The notes under the pieces were generated by a model that saw only the letters and a program-made list of their open reading frames with translations, was not told the DNA's origin and made no database searches. 64,000 nucleotides of DNA, from positions 10,402,551 through 10,466,550 of the forward strand of contig OY829657.1 of the NCBI GenBank assembly GCA_963691815.1. Reading direction: 5' to 3'. Source of the DNA: Echiichthys vipera. Taxonomy: Eukaryota; Chordata; Actinopteri; Perciformes; Trachinidae. Shown here piece after piece: positions 1-14,316 of this stretch (position 1 is the stretch's first letter; every line of letters starts with the position of its first letter). The position numbers were made by a program, and so were the translations under genes.

Positions 1-339
1 TTAAAACTTTCCTCTTTGATAAAGCCTACACCTAGGGTGTACAAGCTCCTAGCTATGTTGTTATTTTTAAGATGATTGTGTCAAGACAGATGTCCGTCCT
101 CCATAGAGCTGGGTCTGTCCGTAGTTCCTGCCTGTTATAGGGAAGGTTTTCGTTGCCACCGTACTCTATGGAGGAATTGTTGGGTCTATGTAAATCATAA
201 ATAAGTCATAGAGTGTGGTCTTTACCTACTCTGTAAAGTGTCCTGAGATGACTTTTGTTATGATTTGGCACTATAAATAAGATTGAATTGAAATAAATTT
301 AAGAATGTCAAATATAAAAGGTACCCTGTAAAGTATAAA

Positions 340-600
340 TGCCCACAGCAGTGATTCATGGAAAGACCAGTTGCCCTTTAACTGAAAGGCCCGTGGTCAA
401 ATCCTCCCAGGAAAGCAAGCATTCGGCTGGCTGAGGTATCCCTCGGGGCAACCTCAGAACCTCAGATAGGTATCAAACATTACAAAAATCTTATCTACAG
501 GCATTAGGCCATACCTGGCAGCCTTGGAGACAGACCTTCCACCATCCCCGGAGAACTGTGAATATCCCCATAATCACATAATGGATGCCAATGGCTCAAA
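340..600 (+). repeat. Possible degenerate tRNA-derived SINE
   Basis: AGTTGCCCTTTAACTGAAAG followed by GTGGTCAAATCCTCC resembles a tRNA anticodon-arm and B-box (GGTTCAAATCC) with one base lost. No A-box or target duplication could be fixed. Confidence 0.3.
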
Positions 601-3600
601 AGCTCCAGGCTGCATGAAAGTTTAGAGCAGTTTAAATGTCTCCTGCAGGGGTGATTAGTAATGTGGTCGTATAGCACAGACAAGTGAGGCTGAATTCTCA
701 GACTAAATGTCTGCGGCTAAGGCTGAGGTGTCCTTGTAGCTTAGTGTTTAATTCAAATTTGAATCATGTTTCTCCCTCTATTCCCCAACTAAATCACTGC
801 TGACCCTCTCAGCTGTATTCTAATAAAGCAAAAATATCCTGACAAAATTAATCTTTCAACAGCTATTTCTTAATTTCCCCTCGCCAGACTGTCGGTTTCC
901 ACTTTAACACTGTTCATTAACTTTTCTTAAGAGAAGATAAGGATTCAATTTATTTTGTTTCATTCAAATTAAGGGGATTTTGTAATGTAGAAATAAATGA
1001 GCTGAACCGACAAGAGGTGGGGAATTTTTTGACATCAGTCAGTCTGACACAAACTGGGACGCTCTTATCTGTTATGGCTTTGGCATTTATTATGTCCTCC
1101 TTTTGGTTTTATTGTTAGGTTTCACAATACTCTCTTTGTACACACACCAAGACACATGCTCTTTGGCCTCTTTGTCCCACACTGTGCAAACAAAACCCTG
1201 AACCCTGCCTTAAAGTTCAATATGGGACTTCTGCTCTGTGTCGCCACAGTCTATGCGGGAAACCCTGTAAAATCCATTACAATCATCATCACTGAAGCCC
1301 CCTGGCGCCTAGAAGATGCTGTAGATCACAATCCCCCATCTATTTTTCCAGCTGCCCCTTATCCCCCTACAGGCCAGTTACAGTCCGGTGGCTATGGATC
1401 TGCAGAGCTGTAGTCAATAGCATCTGCGGTCACTCTTTCTTTTTTTTTTTTAAACCCTGTGGTCAGACCATCTACCAAATAGACCTCCAGCTATCACATG
1501 TGACGGTTAGCGGAGGAATCAATTCCATCACTGGAAGATTTTTCTCAGAATGTGTGTAAAAGGAAAAAATCACAGACTGTACGTCAGAGCCTCACAATGT
1601 GAGCAATAATTGGAGATGGATTCCCAATGTTGCAGCAAAGTTTTTTTTGGAGTTGATGGGAAATCCATGCCTTTTTTATTTTTGAAGCCTGAAGATCATG
1701 TGATCTGATTAAAAGGCTCTTAAAACAATGAAATTAACCTTGAGTGTTGTTTCTATGAGCACAAATTAACTCTGAGCCTCAAACTAAAATCTTAGCTAGA
1801 GAAACTAAATATCTAATTCCCACAGGTGTCATTTTTCTCAGGCTTCAAAATAATCCTGTACGATAGGACAAGGTATGGTCTGGTATTTGATACTACTCAG
1901 CTAGAGTTTGTCTCCAATGAACATTTGTTTAAGGTTCTGATGCATCTGTGTTTTCTTTATTCTACTGCCAAGTGCTGATTGAACATGGGAGCAGAACGCG
2001 ATGGAACAGATTAGAAATCTACAGTAGAATTCTAATTCTCTTCGTCTAATGGCCTACAGTAGAGTCAGAGTAATGTGAAAAGGATTAACACTGGGATGAA
2101 TGCATGAGAGGCGGGAGAGAGCCTGAGATTACAATGAGAGCTTTGTTTCTCCAACTATCGAGCTGAGGTTTCTGCAGGGATCCATTATTCTTGCTTTGAT
2201 GCTGCTGTCTCAATGAAAAGTGGTTGGCGGCGATGCATTGTTTCAGCAGCAAAGGGGCATATCACTGCAGTGCTATTCAGCATAATTTAGCCTGCACCAC
2301 CCTCCCGCCTTCCCATCCCACACCCCTAACTCCCTTCCTGCCTGCGTCGTCGTGACGATGTGTGTGCGCAATTACCTGTGGTGCTTAATCAGGGTTTGAC
2401 AGCAGTGGCTAAATACAGAGCTTCATGCCCACCTCCACCTTTATCAAACTTTGTGGGGTTTGCCAAGCAAAACCCACTCCAAAAGGGATGGAAGCCCCTG
2501 ATGAACGCCCCGGTTGCCCAGGACGACGGTTGTCGAGGGCACAGTTTGTCAGTTATATGGGCTGGTTGTCAAGGAGCAGATTGTCAGAGACCAGGAAAGT
2601 CGTGGACAATTAGAAGATGGGTGATTTATGGTGTGTGATAAAAACCGGAGCCGCTGCCGTGTTTGGTGGGTGTCACTGTGTCTGAGCACCGCCAGCTTCA
2701 GCCGTGCGTGCTCGTGTGTGCATGCAGTCAGACGCATTGATATGTCAGATTGTGACAGATATTCCTGGCTTGGCGCTCGCAACATCATTTCCCATCGCTC
2801 CTTTCAGCACAGATGTTCGCCTGTGCACGCCCGAACACACACCAAGCATACGCACACATACACACACATACTGGGCGGCGCTCCGCACGCATCCCAGCTC
2901 CAGCTGTTCCATCAGTTAGTGGGACATGGTAGATGCCTCTATTAGAGAGCTGCAAATCCCTGCAGAGGTAGAGAAAAGAGAAAAGAGATGAAGTGAGCGA
3001 TGGATGAGGAATGAACACGGGAGGATGAACAATGACCCCAGTGCTGCAGGGAGGGAGGGATCACGCTCTGGCTCTGGCAAGTCTCACAGCAGACATTCTG
3101 GACATTTCTGGATCTAGCTTCAGAGATTCTTAGTTGACGTGGAGGAGGGAGAGGTACACACAGCAGGGACGTGTGGGGGTTTTGTGAAGGGGTCTTGGAG
3201 CGAGTGATGAATGCTGGCGGAATGCTCCAGGAATGTCAGATGGGGCTTTTTTAGAGGCGGCCTGCTCAATGAGGGCAGATGTGGCCTCGGGGGGGAAATC
3301 ACAGGATCATCATTCCACCACTGCTTACCTTACCAACACACACACACACACAAACCATACACACATTCCAGTGGAACATTCGCCGCTGTACGACCATCAA
3401 GGGGGAAAAGTTTAAAGGGGAATTTAACCCCCAGCTGGGGAGTAGTGGCTACCTCCAACCTTTTACAGATGGTTTTATTTACTTTTTACAAGGATTTATG
3501 TTTGCGAGTTTGAGGCTCCTGCCAGCTGCTGGTAGTAGACCCGGAGGTTAAACACTACAAAATAAAGTACAGGGTTGGTAAAATCCCTCTGTTACAGCAG

Positions 3601-4540
3601 CATCTCTTTGGTGCATGTTCTCAGCCTCGAACCATGTCTGACCTCTACAGAAGTCTGTACTTTACTCCTCAAATCCTTCCTATTTCTTCCTTATCCCTCT
3701 GTCCCATCATCACTCCCCTCGGGGACGGGTTGTGAACTCCTGAGGTTGCCGTCCAAAGCATTGTGTAGGTAGACCAACCCCGTTGTCAGGCGAGACGGCA
3801 TGGCGTGGGCTAGATGAACAGACTTGTCCTGCAGGCTTTTGGGCGATTAGCTTTCCCTACAAGTCTCGAGGTCAGTCTTTTTCCAGCAGTTAATAATGTT
3901 TCCTGTTACACTGGGATGAACCAGTGTGGGTGGATTAACAGATAATAGGCAGTGGGAAGACATGGGGGGAAAAAAGACACTGAGCTTTCTGCACGGTGAC
4001 CCAGTGTGGGAGGTGTGCAGGCAGGCTCTGATAAGGGCCCGACTGCTAACTGTTTCCTCCAGTTCCTACTGAATGCTAATCAGGAGGAGCAGAACACAGT
4101 ATTGGCTGGTTTCTCTTATTTCCTCTTCTTACCCTATCAATCTCCTGTCCTCTCGTTCAGTTTTTCCCTCTCATCGCGTTCCCTTTTTTCCTTTGTTGCA
4201 GACTGAGCAGACATAGCGATTACAAGGCTTTCCAGATTTAGCATGAAAATGAGGGACAGCACTTAGCTCTTCAATGTAGACGTGTTTCTGTGCATGTGTG
4301 TTGAGCGCTCTGTTGACTCTTGCCATATGGAGGAGCTTCATTTGCATAATGTATTGTTCCCCTGGCACATGGTCTCTTGTGAGTTTAGCCATAATATACT
4401 CCTCATACACACTCTAGCCCTGACCCTTAGACACAGTCCTCACACACAGTCTGCCCTCTTTTACTTCCCTCTGGCACCCGCTACAGCATCTGATCCAAGG
4501 ATTTGTTTGGGATTCACTCGGATTCACCCTGATTCTCCCC

Positions 4541-4811
<271 letters not shown>

Positions 4812-4910
4812 AATTACATAATAACCTCCACCCACCTAAACAGTCTTTTATATCTCCCAAGTAGTCAAATTTATTTTTTTTTGCTTTGTTTAGGGTTGGA
4901 TGTGTTTCAA

Positions 4911-4946
4911 AACACACACACACACCCACACACACATATACACACT
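4911..4946. repeat. Interrupted (AC)n tract
   Basis: AC units broken by CC and TA, 100 bp after the long TG array. Confidence 0.9.
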
Positions 4947-5346
4947 CATATTAAGTAAAAGTCCCATTGACATCTGCTCCAAGACTTCAATATTATGTCA
5001 AAATGCCCAACCCTTTGTGCAATACAATACAACCGTGATATACTCATAAGAGTAATTGCTGAGATCTGGTTACATGTCGACATTGCTATAACAAAATCGG
5101 ACATGGCAAGAAACGAGATCTAATTTGAGGTAAAACTGAAAATAAGCGGACACAAAATGTCAATAATAAATCCCCCCAACTACAGCAAAAATCGTCAAAG
5201 TCGAACCTGTGCAGTAAAAAGATCTTACCCCATTAGCCCCGCTGGCATGTTGTGTTTTACACAGCAGCAAGGGCAGGAAACAAGCTCAAAGTGAGTGCAG
5301 GGAGCACAGGTGACATGACATGACATGATGCTGGAATCTCTATAGA

Positions 5347-5556
5347 CCTTTTTCACAGTTGACATTTTGGCTTGTCATAGCAGGAAAATCACAGGTGTAA
5401 TTAATAACATGTAGTACATTCCATTTGGGTGAGTCAGTACCTGTTATTGTGCACGCACGGCTCACTGGGACACCTGATGGAACCGCGCAATCGTTTATTT
5501 GTCTCACCTGTGCTTTTTCCTGTCAAGAACAGTCAAAATGTTCACTGTGAAAAAGG
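5347..5556. mobile_element. Short MITE with ~45-bp terminal inverted repeats
   Basis: The left end CCTTTTTCACAGTTGACATT and the right end AATGTTCACTGTGAAAAAGG are inverted repeats. The similarity continues inward (AGGAAAATCACAGGTG against CACCTGTGCTTTTTCCT). Length is about 210 bp. The flanking 8-mers (CTCTATAG / CTCGGGAG) match poorly, so the target duplication is uncertain. Confidence 0.65.
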
Positions 5557-6575
5557 CTCGGGAGAAACTGTAAAGTACCATTTCCGTTTGCGTTCAGACA
5601 TGACAAGTCATTTGACATATGTGTTTCATTATGCCAAAAAAAACACCAAGCAGTGTCGAAATACCCACAGCCAATCAGTGACAGAGACTCGGGACTTGTT
5701 TACTTATGTTTACAAAGAATTTCTTCCCACTTGAAACGCATGAACACGTCTCTCAGACCCAGAAAAATGTATTATTGTGGGCGAGCACTTCCCCGCTGCT
5801 TGGTGTGTTTTTTTTCGGCGTTGGTCTCTATTGTTTATGATGTAGGAACAATGTCTTGAATCATGGCCAACATTATGAAAACCCGTCTAATAAACAGGAA
5901 ATATGCGTCTTCCTTGTTTTGCAATTAGGGCCAAATGTTCCTTCACGTCTTTTTGGTCTCTAACTAACTTGGAATACTTCCATTACCTCAGACACACTTT
6001 TCCAGTCCCCTATATTCACCTGATCTTGTGCCTGCCCTAAAACTGTTTTTATTTCTGTAGTCTATTAAACATGACCATTATAGGGAATATTTATTGACTT
6101 TATCTTAATATTTCTTGCGTCTCTCCAAGGAGCACTCTGGCTTTGACCCCTGGCCTCTGTTTACTTTCTTCTTAGTGGCTAAGATAAACATGTCAGCAGT
6201 GATGTAGATTATTTTCCATCAGCCTCTTCACTTGTTATTTTTTCCATTTCATGCGTCTTCCATTGCGAGAAAATCCCATAGCTTGGGCTCAGTTTGTGCT
6301 GGAGGAACAGCCGCCTTGTTTCGTTCTATAAGGGAAACGAGCAGGTTTCATGCCAAATCCAACCAGGTGGTACAAATTGTGAAAGGCACTGTAGATGCCG
6401 ATAGAGGCTGCCAGGCTCGAAAATTAATTTAGCACTGATTTATTGATGTTGAAACGCTCCAAATACTGACATTTACATTTATCCTGCTTTTGAATTCTGA
6501 CTACATCATTCTGGGTGGGGTCCTCAGCTAAATGCCTAATGGTTACTGACAACATGAATGGTTATTGAGGCGGGG

Positions 6576-6576
<1 letters not shown>

Positions 6577-6606
<30 letters not shown>

Positions 6607-6635
6607 CATACATACACACACACACACACACACTG
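6577..6635. repeat. Interrupted (AC)n tract
   Basis: AC units interrupted by AAAC and ATAC; a further (AC)8-like run lies at about 6803-6820. Confidence 0.9.
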
Positions 6636-7974
6636 CATGTACCCTGTCCTCCGCTGTGTTGAATGTTGGGGTGTTGATGCTTGGTAAGTAAGAGGAGCGT
6701 TGCCAGGCCGACAGCTGCTCCGACTTCACATTCCCCAGCATGTTATCCGGGATTGGAAACTCAGGGGAGAGTCTGCCTAGGACGTACACACACATCCAAA
6801 TCCACACACACACACACACACTCAGTGAAAAACACATGTAGTTAGAAGCACACACACAACAGCTTACAATCACCCGCGCACACATAGAGGGTGAGGGCTG
6901 AAGAGCTGGAGAGGCTAGATGTCACAGGCTTTATAATAGAGGGATGCCCTCTTAAGCTGCTTCACACCAGAGCCCAGAAAATCAAATTGTCATATCAATG
7001 AGCAGCTCACCCAAAAAAAAAGAAATCTCCCTCTCCTCCTCACTTTTCTTTTTCAGCCTCCTCTTATATCTCTCTCCCTCCCCTCTCCCATGCCTTTCTT
7101 GAAAAGCGGTTTTTGAAGTTTTGTGGTGGACTGAGCAGGCTTTTCAATTATTTTCGGTGTCATTCGTAATGGTTTAAGGAGTGGAGATGAGAGAAAGGAG
7201 AGAAAAGGTTGAGGAGAGAGCTGAGTGTAGAGGAGAACATGGGCGCAGGCGGAGCCGAGCTGTTCGTGGCGGGCTAAATGGAGATCTAATTCAATTGTAG
7301 CTATGACCAAAAGCCAGGTTGCTTTACTAAACGCTACTTGCATCAAATGCAAACACATCTGTGGGTTGTTGTTTTTTTAATCCCTGTCTTCTTTTCAGCC
7401 AAATAGAGAAACAACAAAAAAGGGGAAGATACTTTGCATGCATTCACAGTCAAACATCTCCTCTTTATCTAATTCTTGATAAAATGGGTTGTTTGTTAAA
7501 AGCGTTTCTACGTCTTCACTTCCACCCTCTATGTTGGATTTTGGGCGGAAATAATGGCCTTTTGAATGCAGTCAATATGAACCCAACAGATGGTGCGTGG
7601 CTCCACTGCTTTTCTTCTTCCCCCCTTTCTTTCCCCACCTCCTTGTTTTTTACTCTCCACTAGCCAGTAACAATTTGCTGCTCGGTGCATGTTCGCTGCA
7701 TGTTCCTCTACGTTGTTGAAGAGTTTGTTCTGCTCTCTTTCTCGCACTGTCACAGATGTAGCCTGAAATCACGTCTGTCACACTGGCCTTAATCTCTGGG
7801 TTAGCAGCTGCTGGTTGATTGTGTGTTTGTGTGTGTGTGTGCGTGTGTGCTGTAGTGTAAAAAAAAGAAATGAAATGTGCAATTAGCTTCCTCTCACTGC
7901 TTTGATCACCTGAATGTGTAAATGTTAGTTTGTTTGAAGCTATCGGCCAGTTGATAATTAAAGATCTGTTTGCC

Positions 7975-8480
7975 ATTTTGGAGAATATGTTTATTCACTT
8001 TCATTGCGTAGATAAAAAGATGACCAGTAGCAGGTTAGCGTAGCTTAGCATGAGGACTGGAAACAAGGGGAAACGGTTACTTATTAACACTTGTATCTTG
8101 TTGTATCTTGTAATCCTTGTGGGAAAAAAATATGGAAGATTTACAAGTTGCAGTGTTAGGGGGAGGTTATGTGCGAGACTATTTCTCAGCTGGGAGCAAT
8201 AACTTCCTGAAGTCATTGCTGGTTGCCTAGAAACCTCACTGGGATGCCAAGACATAGCCTACCTTAAAAAAAAAAAAAACAAGTTATCTTTTTTACACTT
8301 TTTACACTAAAACAAAGGTGTTAATTGGTTTTAGAGGTGAGGATTTTGTGATTTTTGTGATGTTTGGATGGAACCAGGCAAGCTCCTCCACTCTTTATGC
8401 TAAGCTATGCTAAGCTAAGCTATATAGCTGTGTCTAGAGATGAAATGTTTCATCTGTGTCGTCAAACTGTTCCTTTTTCA
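7975..8480. repeat. Old interspersed repeat (GCTAAGCTAA family)
   Basis: AGCGTAGCTTAGCATGAGGAC, TGGAAACAAGGGGAAAC, TTAGGGGGAGGTTATGTGC and CTAAGCTATGCTAAGCTAAG, in this order, are landmark blocks of an abundant fish repeat from memory. Related fragments occur at 52218 and 55985. The class is unknown to me. Confidence 0.55.
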
Positions 8481-8830
8481 AAATAGATACAGTCTGGTTG
8501 AGTGGAGGAATGAGTAAATGAGCACTGAAGGAAGGATGCCACAGCCTCGCAGTTCATTTGAAGCAAAGCTGAGGCTGTGAGCTTGAGTTACACCCCAAGA
8601 CAATGGGCTGCTTTCACCCAAACTCATACACACACACTAACACGTACTCACAACACAACACAACACAACACAGGGGCTCTCTGTCTAGAAAAACTGTTGT
8701 TGCTCCTGTTGCACAATATTTGGCACTTATTATTTCATTATGCCCCCTTCTTCCTGCTCTCTTGCCTCTCTATCCGTTTCTGGTTTTAATTTGCTTGGCT
8801 CCTTGTTTTTGTGCGTGTGTGTGTCTGTTT

Positions 8831-9056
<226 letters not shown>

Positions 9057-10225
9057 CATGTATCTAGCCTGTACCGTATGATTGCATATGATAACAAAGG
9101 CTAATTTTAGCTGTGAAATCCCACTGACATTGTGTCTCTGAGTTGCGGCTGCATAATGAGAGAGGAGGCAGGGGGACAAAAACTGGGGAACGTCATCGTT
9201 ATTCTTTAATTCCCTGGAATTTTCTTTCCCGTTTTCCTCTCTTTCGCTCTCATGCAATCCCTCCCTCCAGGCAGTGCTCATTAGCCCCTTGGACCTCTCT
9301 AAACAGGTGGGGCATGTTTGGCACAGCCCTCCGACATGCAGTCAGGCTTAATTGGGCTTGGAGGACCCTTTACCCAGACGCACATACATACATCACTCAT
9401 ATGCACCCCTTCCCCCTTCTGCCTTCACACTTTTCCCTCCATTCTTAAAGAGCCAATTGTCCCCTTCCAATTCCCCAGGGTTAGGTTGCGGTTCCTGGAC
9501 CGGCGAGTGTAAATCCAGCCCCGGGCCTGTCTGCGGGCCTGGCTGACTGACTGGCCTCCTGGCTGTCTCCCCTTTATCCCTTCTCTGTGGATAGATAATA
9601 ACCACCACTACCTACACAAGTTCCACTGATACGCACACAAATCCCCCGAAATGTCACCGGGCTGTTCTAGCCGCTTCTCGCTAGCTTTTACCTCTCCGCT
9701 ACCTCTCTGTCGTTCTTTCTTTGTGTTTCTCTCCCTATCTGGCTCTCTCCCAATTAGACTCTTTGTGCTTCTTTGTTTCTTGGTTGCTTGAGAACTTTTT
9801 CTTTTTTCTTTTTTTACCTCTGGGATTTATTTATTTTTTTACCTTTCAAGGATACCCGGAGTCTGAGAGTTATCCCCATGCCACTCTGCTGCTTTGTGTT
9901 TGTTTGTTTATCTGCTGAGCACTCTGGGTAAACTTGAGGCATCGCCATACCTATCTTCAGTATGTGTAATTACAGCACATCAGACTGCGTTTTTTCCTTT
10001 GCTGGGCAAACACTTGACACTACATTAAAAGAATGTTTTTAAAAAGGGCCTCTTTCTCACACACACACACACACACGTATACATTCTCCACTTTTACTGG
10101 CTCAGCAATATCTCATTATGCTGTTTATTCATACAAAGAAATGCATACTGTTTTTGCACACATACACATATACAAATGTAGTACGGGCATGGGTAAGAGG
10201 CAAGAGCACAGTGGAAGAAACAAGC

Positions 10226-10229
<4 letters not shown>

Positions 10230-10262
<33 letters not shown>

Positions 10263-10279
10263 TGTGTGTGTGTGTGTGA
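10230..10279. repeat. Compound (GA)n(TG)n tract
   Basis: GA units directly followed by TG units; AC-rich tracts also lie at 10056-10077 and 10434-10462. Confidence 0.9.
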
Positions 10280-10622
10280 GGGCAGGTGGGGAGGTTTGAA
10301 TGTTAACTGCCTTATCACTCCAATTTCACACTCTCGCCTCCAGTCACACACACAGAGACACAATGCACACGCACAGAAACACCCTGTTGCCTCCGGTCTC
10401 GTATGTGACGACTGATTAACGGGGACGGGGGGGTCACACACACACACGCACACACACACACTCGCGCACACATTAATCCCAGCCAGAGGGGAGGTTTTTG
10501 CGCGTATGTGTGTGTGTTAATGAGTGTGTGCGGCTGCTTCTGTAATGGGGCCACCTGTCTACTCATTAGCCTCGTTACCCAGCCTTTTAATTGCCCCCAA
10601 ACTCTGCATCAGGTCTCCTCCT

Positions 10623-10668
10623 ACTTCTTCTTCTTCTTTTTCTTCTTCTTTCTCTTCCTCCTCCTCCT
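10623..10668. repeat. CTT/CCT trinucleotide tract
   Basis: Short TTC runs followed by CCTCCTCCTCC. Confidence 0.85.
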
Positions 10669-10916
10669 TATTCACTCTTGGTGATTTCTCTTCATAGTGT
10701 TAAGAGATCTATTGGGACATATTACTAATCTGACATCATCATCATACAGCAAGGATTATGTCATCCTGTGCAGGTGTGTGAGTGTGTGTCTGCGTGGTGG
10801 GACTGGGTGGGGTAATGTGAGTGCAGCACGTCCATATGTCAGCGTATTAGCAAAGTGATTGCTTTGACCTCAGTATTAGGAGGCATATGAATATGACGCA
10901 GGGTGGTGGGGGATTT

Positions 10917-10917
<1 letters not shown>

Positions 10918-11012
<95 letters not shown>
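10918..11012. repeat. Perfect (CA)n microsatellite
   Basis: About 47 uninterrupted units. Confidence 0.98.
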
Positions 11013-11014
<2 letters not shown>

Positions 11015-11767
11015 GGCTATCAGGTTGATTTGCGTTACCTTGAACAACCTTAAACTCCGCCTCCGTTTCTCTAATTTTCTGGCTCATATCGCTCCTGTTA
11101 TAGCTGCATGATTATGAAAAAGGAGTCTGATTACTGTATTTTTCTCAGTGCTGCGTTCACACTTGTAATCACTTGTATTTTACTAAACCTGAGGAAACTA
11201 CAGCAGATTGTTTTATTGGATTTTTTTTGCATACATTATCACTTAATTTGTCTCAGTGCAGTGTTTATTAAAGTTGCTGAGAGTACTTTTTTCATACCCA
11301 CAGTCTTAACACTCTTGCCCCCAGTCCTTATGTACCACAATCAGTTAATAATCACTTCTTTATTGCTTGTGGGACGCAACTGCAATCCAAAGGCAAACTT
11401 GGCAAAGAATCAGTGAAGTTATTGTCGTGATCTGGCTTAAGACCAAAGATAAAAGCAATTTTTGGGTGATGCATTTTCTTTTCTATTTTTAAGCCAATCC
11501 ACCCCATTTTTCTAACACATGCTGGGCATTAAAACAGGAAGCGGATGTTTGACATTTCAGAGATTAGGCGTGGGTGATATATATGTAAATAGGTTATGTA
11601 ATTCTATGTAGGGAAACAGATAAATATCATGTTATAGCCTAGTAAATATCGGCGTATGGGTAATAATGGGAATGTTTTTTCCTACTTCAGCAAGCCAATA
11701 CCTAACACATCATGTGTTTCCTCACACTGATGCAAAATCACAAATGTAAATCTGATTTAAAAATTAG

Positions 11768-12346
11768 CACTGAAGCGATTTGTCAATTAGTCTATTGGAA
11801 CCAGAAGAATCACCACAGTGAATCAGCAGCTTCTTTCAGATTGAGTTAATCCATTAGTCATTTTTCTAAGCAAAAATACCCAACATCTGGGGCGGCCGGT
11901 GGCTGAGTGGTTAGAGCAGTCACCCCATGTAAAGAGGCTGAAGGTCCTCGAGGCAGCGGCCCGGGGTACGGCTCCGACCTGCGGCCCTTTGCTGCATGTC
12001 TTCCCCTCTCTCTCTCTCTCTCACCCCCTTTCCTGTCTGTCCTGTATAATAAAAAAAAACTCTTGAAAACTGCCGTAAAAAATAATCTTTAAAAAAAACA
12101 AACAACATTTGCTGATTCCAGCATCTCAACTCTAAGGATTTGATGCTTTAAAGGTGATTTTTTTTTGGGGGGGGGAGGGTTGACTGATGGACACAGTAAC
12201 AAACTATATAATGATTTCACGTTGGGCTCCGGGAAAAGTATAATGGGTATTTTATAATATTTTATAGTCAAAACAATTTATCGATTAATTAAGAGAACGA
12301 TCAGCAAAGACATCAATAATGAAAGCAATCGGTAACTGCAACCCTA
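11768..12346. mobile_element. TTAGTTGCAGC-family MITE interrupted by a SINE
   Basis: GAAGCGATTTGTCAATTAGTC at the left and GGTAACTGCAACCCTAG at the right match ends of a common fish MITE (as at 22213-22542). The interior AAAAATACCCAACAT / TTTGCTGATTCCAGCATCTC is continuous family sequence once the SINE (11890-12102) is removed. Confidence 0.65.
11890..12102 (+). mobile_element. tRNA-derived SINE with target duplication
   Basis: The A-box TGGCTGAGTGG (11900-11910) and a degenerate B-box (about 11943-11954) are followed by TTGCTGCATGTCTTCCC, a (CT)n block, CCTTTCCTGTCTGTCC and an AATAAAA-type tail. It is flanked by CAACATCTG (11881-11889) and CAACATTTG (12103-12111), a 9-bp duplication with one mismatch. 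Confidence 0.88.
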
Positions 12347-13525
12347 GATAAAACATCACCCCAATCCAGCCAATTAAATAACTGGCAAATTACTTTTGCA
12401 GTGCTGCTAATTGATGCAGTAATGGAAATGGAGATCCGAGTTTAAAGAAAGCAGTCTTGTTCATTGATTTTTGCAGCTTTACCAATGATGACCTAATACA
12501 GTGTGAGATGTAAAGGAGGTAGGAACCATGGTATGGATACTATTGCAAAATATCTGACAAATGACAAATTAATATCACCTGGCAGTGTATCTTGTGCTAT
12601 CATATCACCCAATTCTGTCAGGGATACATAACTTAAAAATTGTGAAAACATGAAAAATGATCCATGATTACTTGTGCAATCTTTCCCGTCCTCCACCCAT
12701 GCTCCTCACCAAATCCATCTTATTTTCTACACATCTCCTCTCCTTTCTCTGTCTGTTTCAGACAGCTCTCTGGGCTGTTGCCAGTCAAGTTACATGAGAG
12801 AACAGGCGGCAGTACATTCCTGCCGAACATAGCTCTGCACTCAGGGGATTCCCTCCCCTGTCTCTCTCTCTCTCTCCTTCTGCCCTCTCTTTGTTTTTGT
12901 CCATTCCTGTTCTGTAACATCCAGCTTCCATCCGAGGCATTCTTCTCCTTGTTTGCTTCATTTCTTTGTCTGCTAATAACATTTGTGCTGAAATTCAGCC
13001 GGCCATGCGTTGTTTTGCACTCTTCGCATAGGCTACGTTTTCACACGCTCTTTAAGTTACAGTCACAAGGCAATTCTCATTTGCATTGCCAACTTTTTTT
13101 TCTTTTAAAGAGAACTCTGCATGCCGAGAGGAGCTTGCCTCGATACTTTGATAGTATCTGCAGTGTATTTCTGTGGCTGGGGCTGTAGAAATCGTCCTGT
13201 TCACAGCCCCCCTAAGAAGGCTCCTCTTTGGTTCTTAACAAGAATTAAAAAAGAAAAAACTTGACTTGATGCTGTTCAAATTTACACACAATTAGCTTCA
13301 AAGCAATCTCTTGTTTTTGCTTCTCAAATGTGATTCACAGTCATATATGACGGTGAGCTAAATACCTTTAGGTTTTGACTGCTTGTTGAAAAAAAACAAG
13401 ATATTTACACTGTTAATAGACTGGAACTGACGTCATCTACATTATTAACAGATATAACATTTCACATCTTGTAAGTTGATGTCTGCTTTTTATTGTCTGC
13501 TAACTGACTGTTGGAATGAATGGCG

Positions 13526-13680
13526 GCAGCAACCGATTATTATTCTCAATAGTGATTAATGGGTCCCTTTTTTCGATAATTAATTACTTTGTCTATAAAA
13601 TGTCAAAATAACAAAAAATGCCCGTCACGTTCCTTCTGAAAACATAATGTGATATATTCAAGTTGCTCGTTCCCTGTTAC
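13526..13680. repeat. MITE fragment, forward orientation
   Basis: GCAACCGATTATTATTCTCA, TTTGTCTATAAAATGTCAAAA and AAAATGCCCGTCAC match one end of the TTAGTTGCAGC family. Confidence 0.6.
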
Positions 13681-14098
13681 ATTGGGTAGTATCAAAAATA
13701 TGCAGTGTAGCTTGCTGGTGGTAGCGCGCTGCTGCACTTTCTGAGACACCGTGGCTGCTGCAGGGGTCGGAGGAGTCCTCCAGTTTCCCTGAAGTCATCT
13801 CTGTGGCAACATTTTGCCTTATGTAAATAAGCAAGAAATGGTAAAGCCTGTGAACTCTGGCAGGCTTTTAATGCTGCATTCAGGCGCACCTTGGAGAAAC
13901 TTAAACTGTTGTAAAGTATCCTTCTGCTATCTAGAAGTTACTTTTTGTGTGTGCAGGTTGTTAATAACGTTTTTGAGCGCCTATGACTCTTTTTCCTGTT
14001 TGCCATGGTATCGAAAATGCTGTTTTTTTTATACTAGTATAGTATCAAACTTTAAAGTTCTGGTAATGTGACAACCTGAGAAAGTGTTGACTGTGTTG

Positions 14099-14316
14099 GG
14101 CAAACATTTTTAGACAACATTTTCAGACTCCAGCCTCTTAAAAGTGATGTTTTGCTGCTTTAAAATATCTTTGGTTTTGAACTTTGAGTCGGACAAAAGA
14201 AGCAATGTGAAGATGTCACTTTTGGTACTGGGAAAATGAGGAGGATTTTGTTTTAGTTTTTTACATTTGATAGGCAACTGATAAGATAAGAAAATTATCA
14301 TTAGTTGCAGCTGTAG
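14099..14316. repeat. MITE fragment, reverse orientation
   Basis: CAGACTCCAGCCTCTTAAAAG, ATATCTTTGGTTTTGAAC, GTCGGACAAAA and ATCATTAGTTGCAGCTGTAG match the same family in the other orientation. It overlaps no gene. Confidence 0.65.

Noticed and set aside
11890..11970. Functional tRNA gene
   Set aside because: A- and B-box-like strings are present, but the cloverleaf does not close and the downstream body and tail identify a SINE.
12664..13188. 174-codon plus-strand frame
   Set aside because: Low-complexity Leu/Ser/Phe from CT-rich DNA, no motif, and no convincing splice partners.
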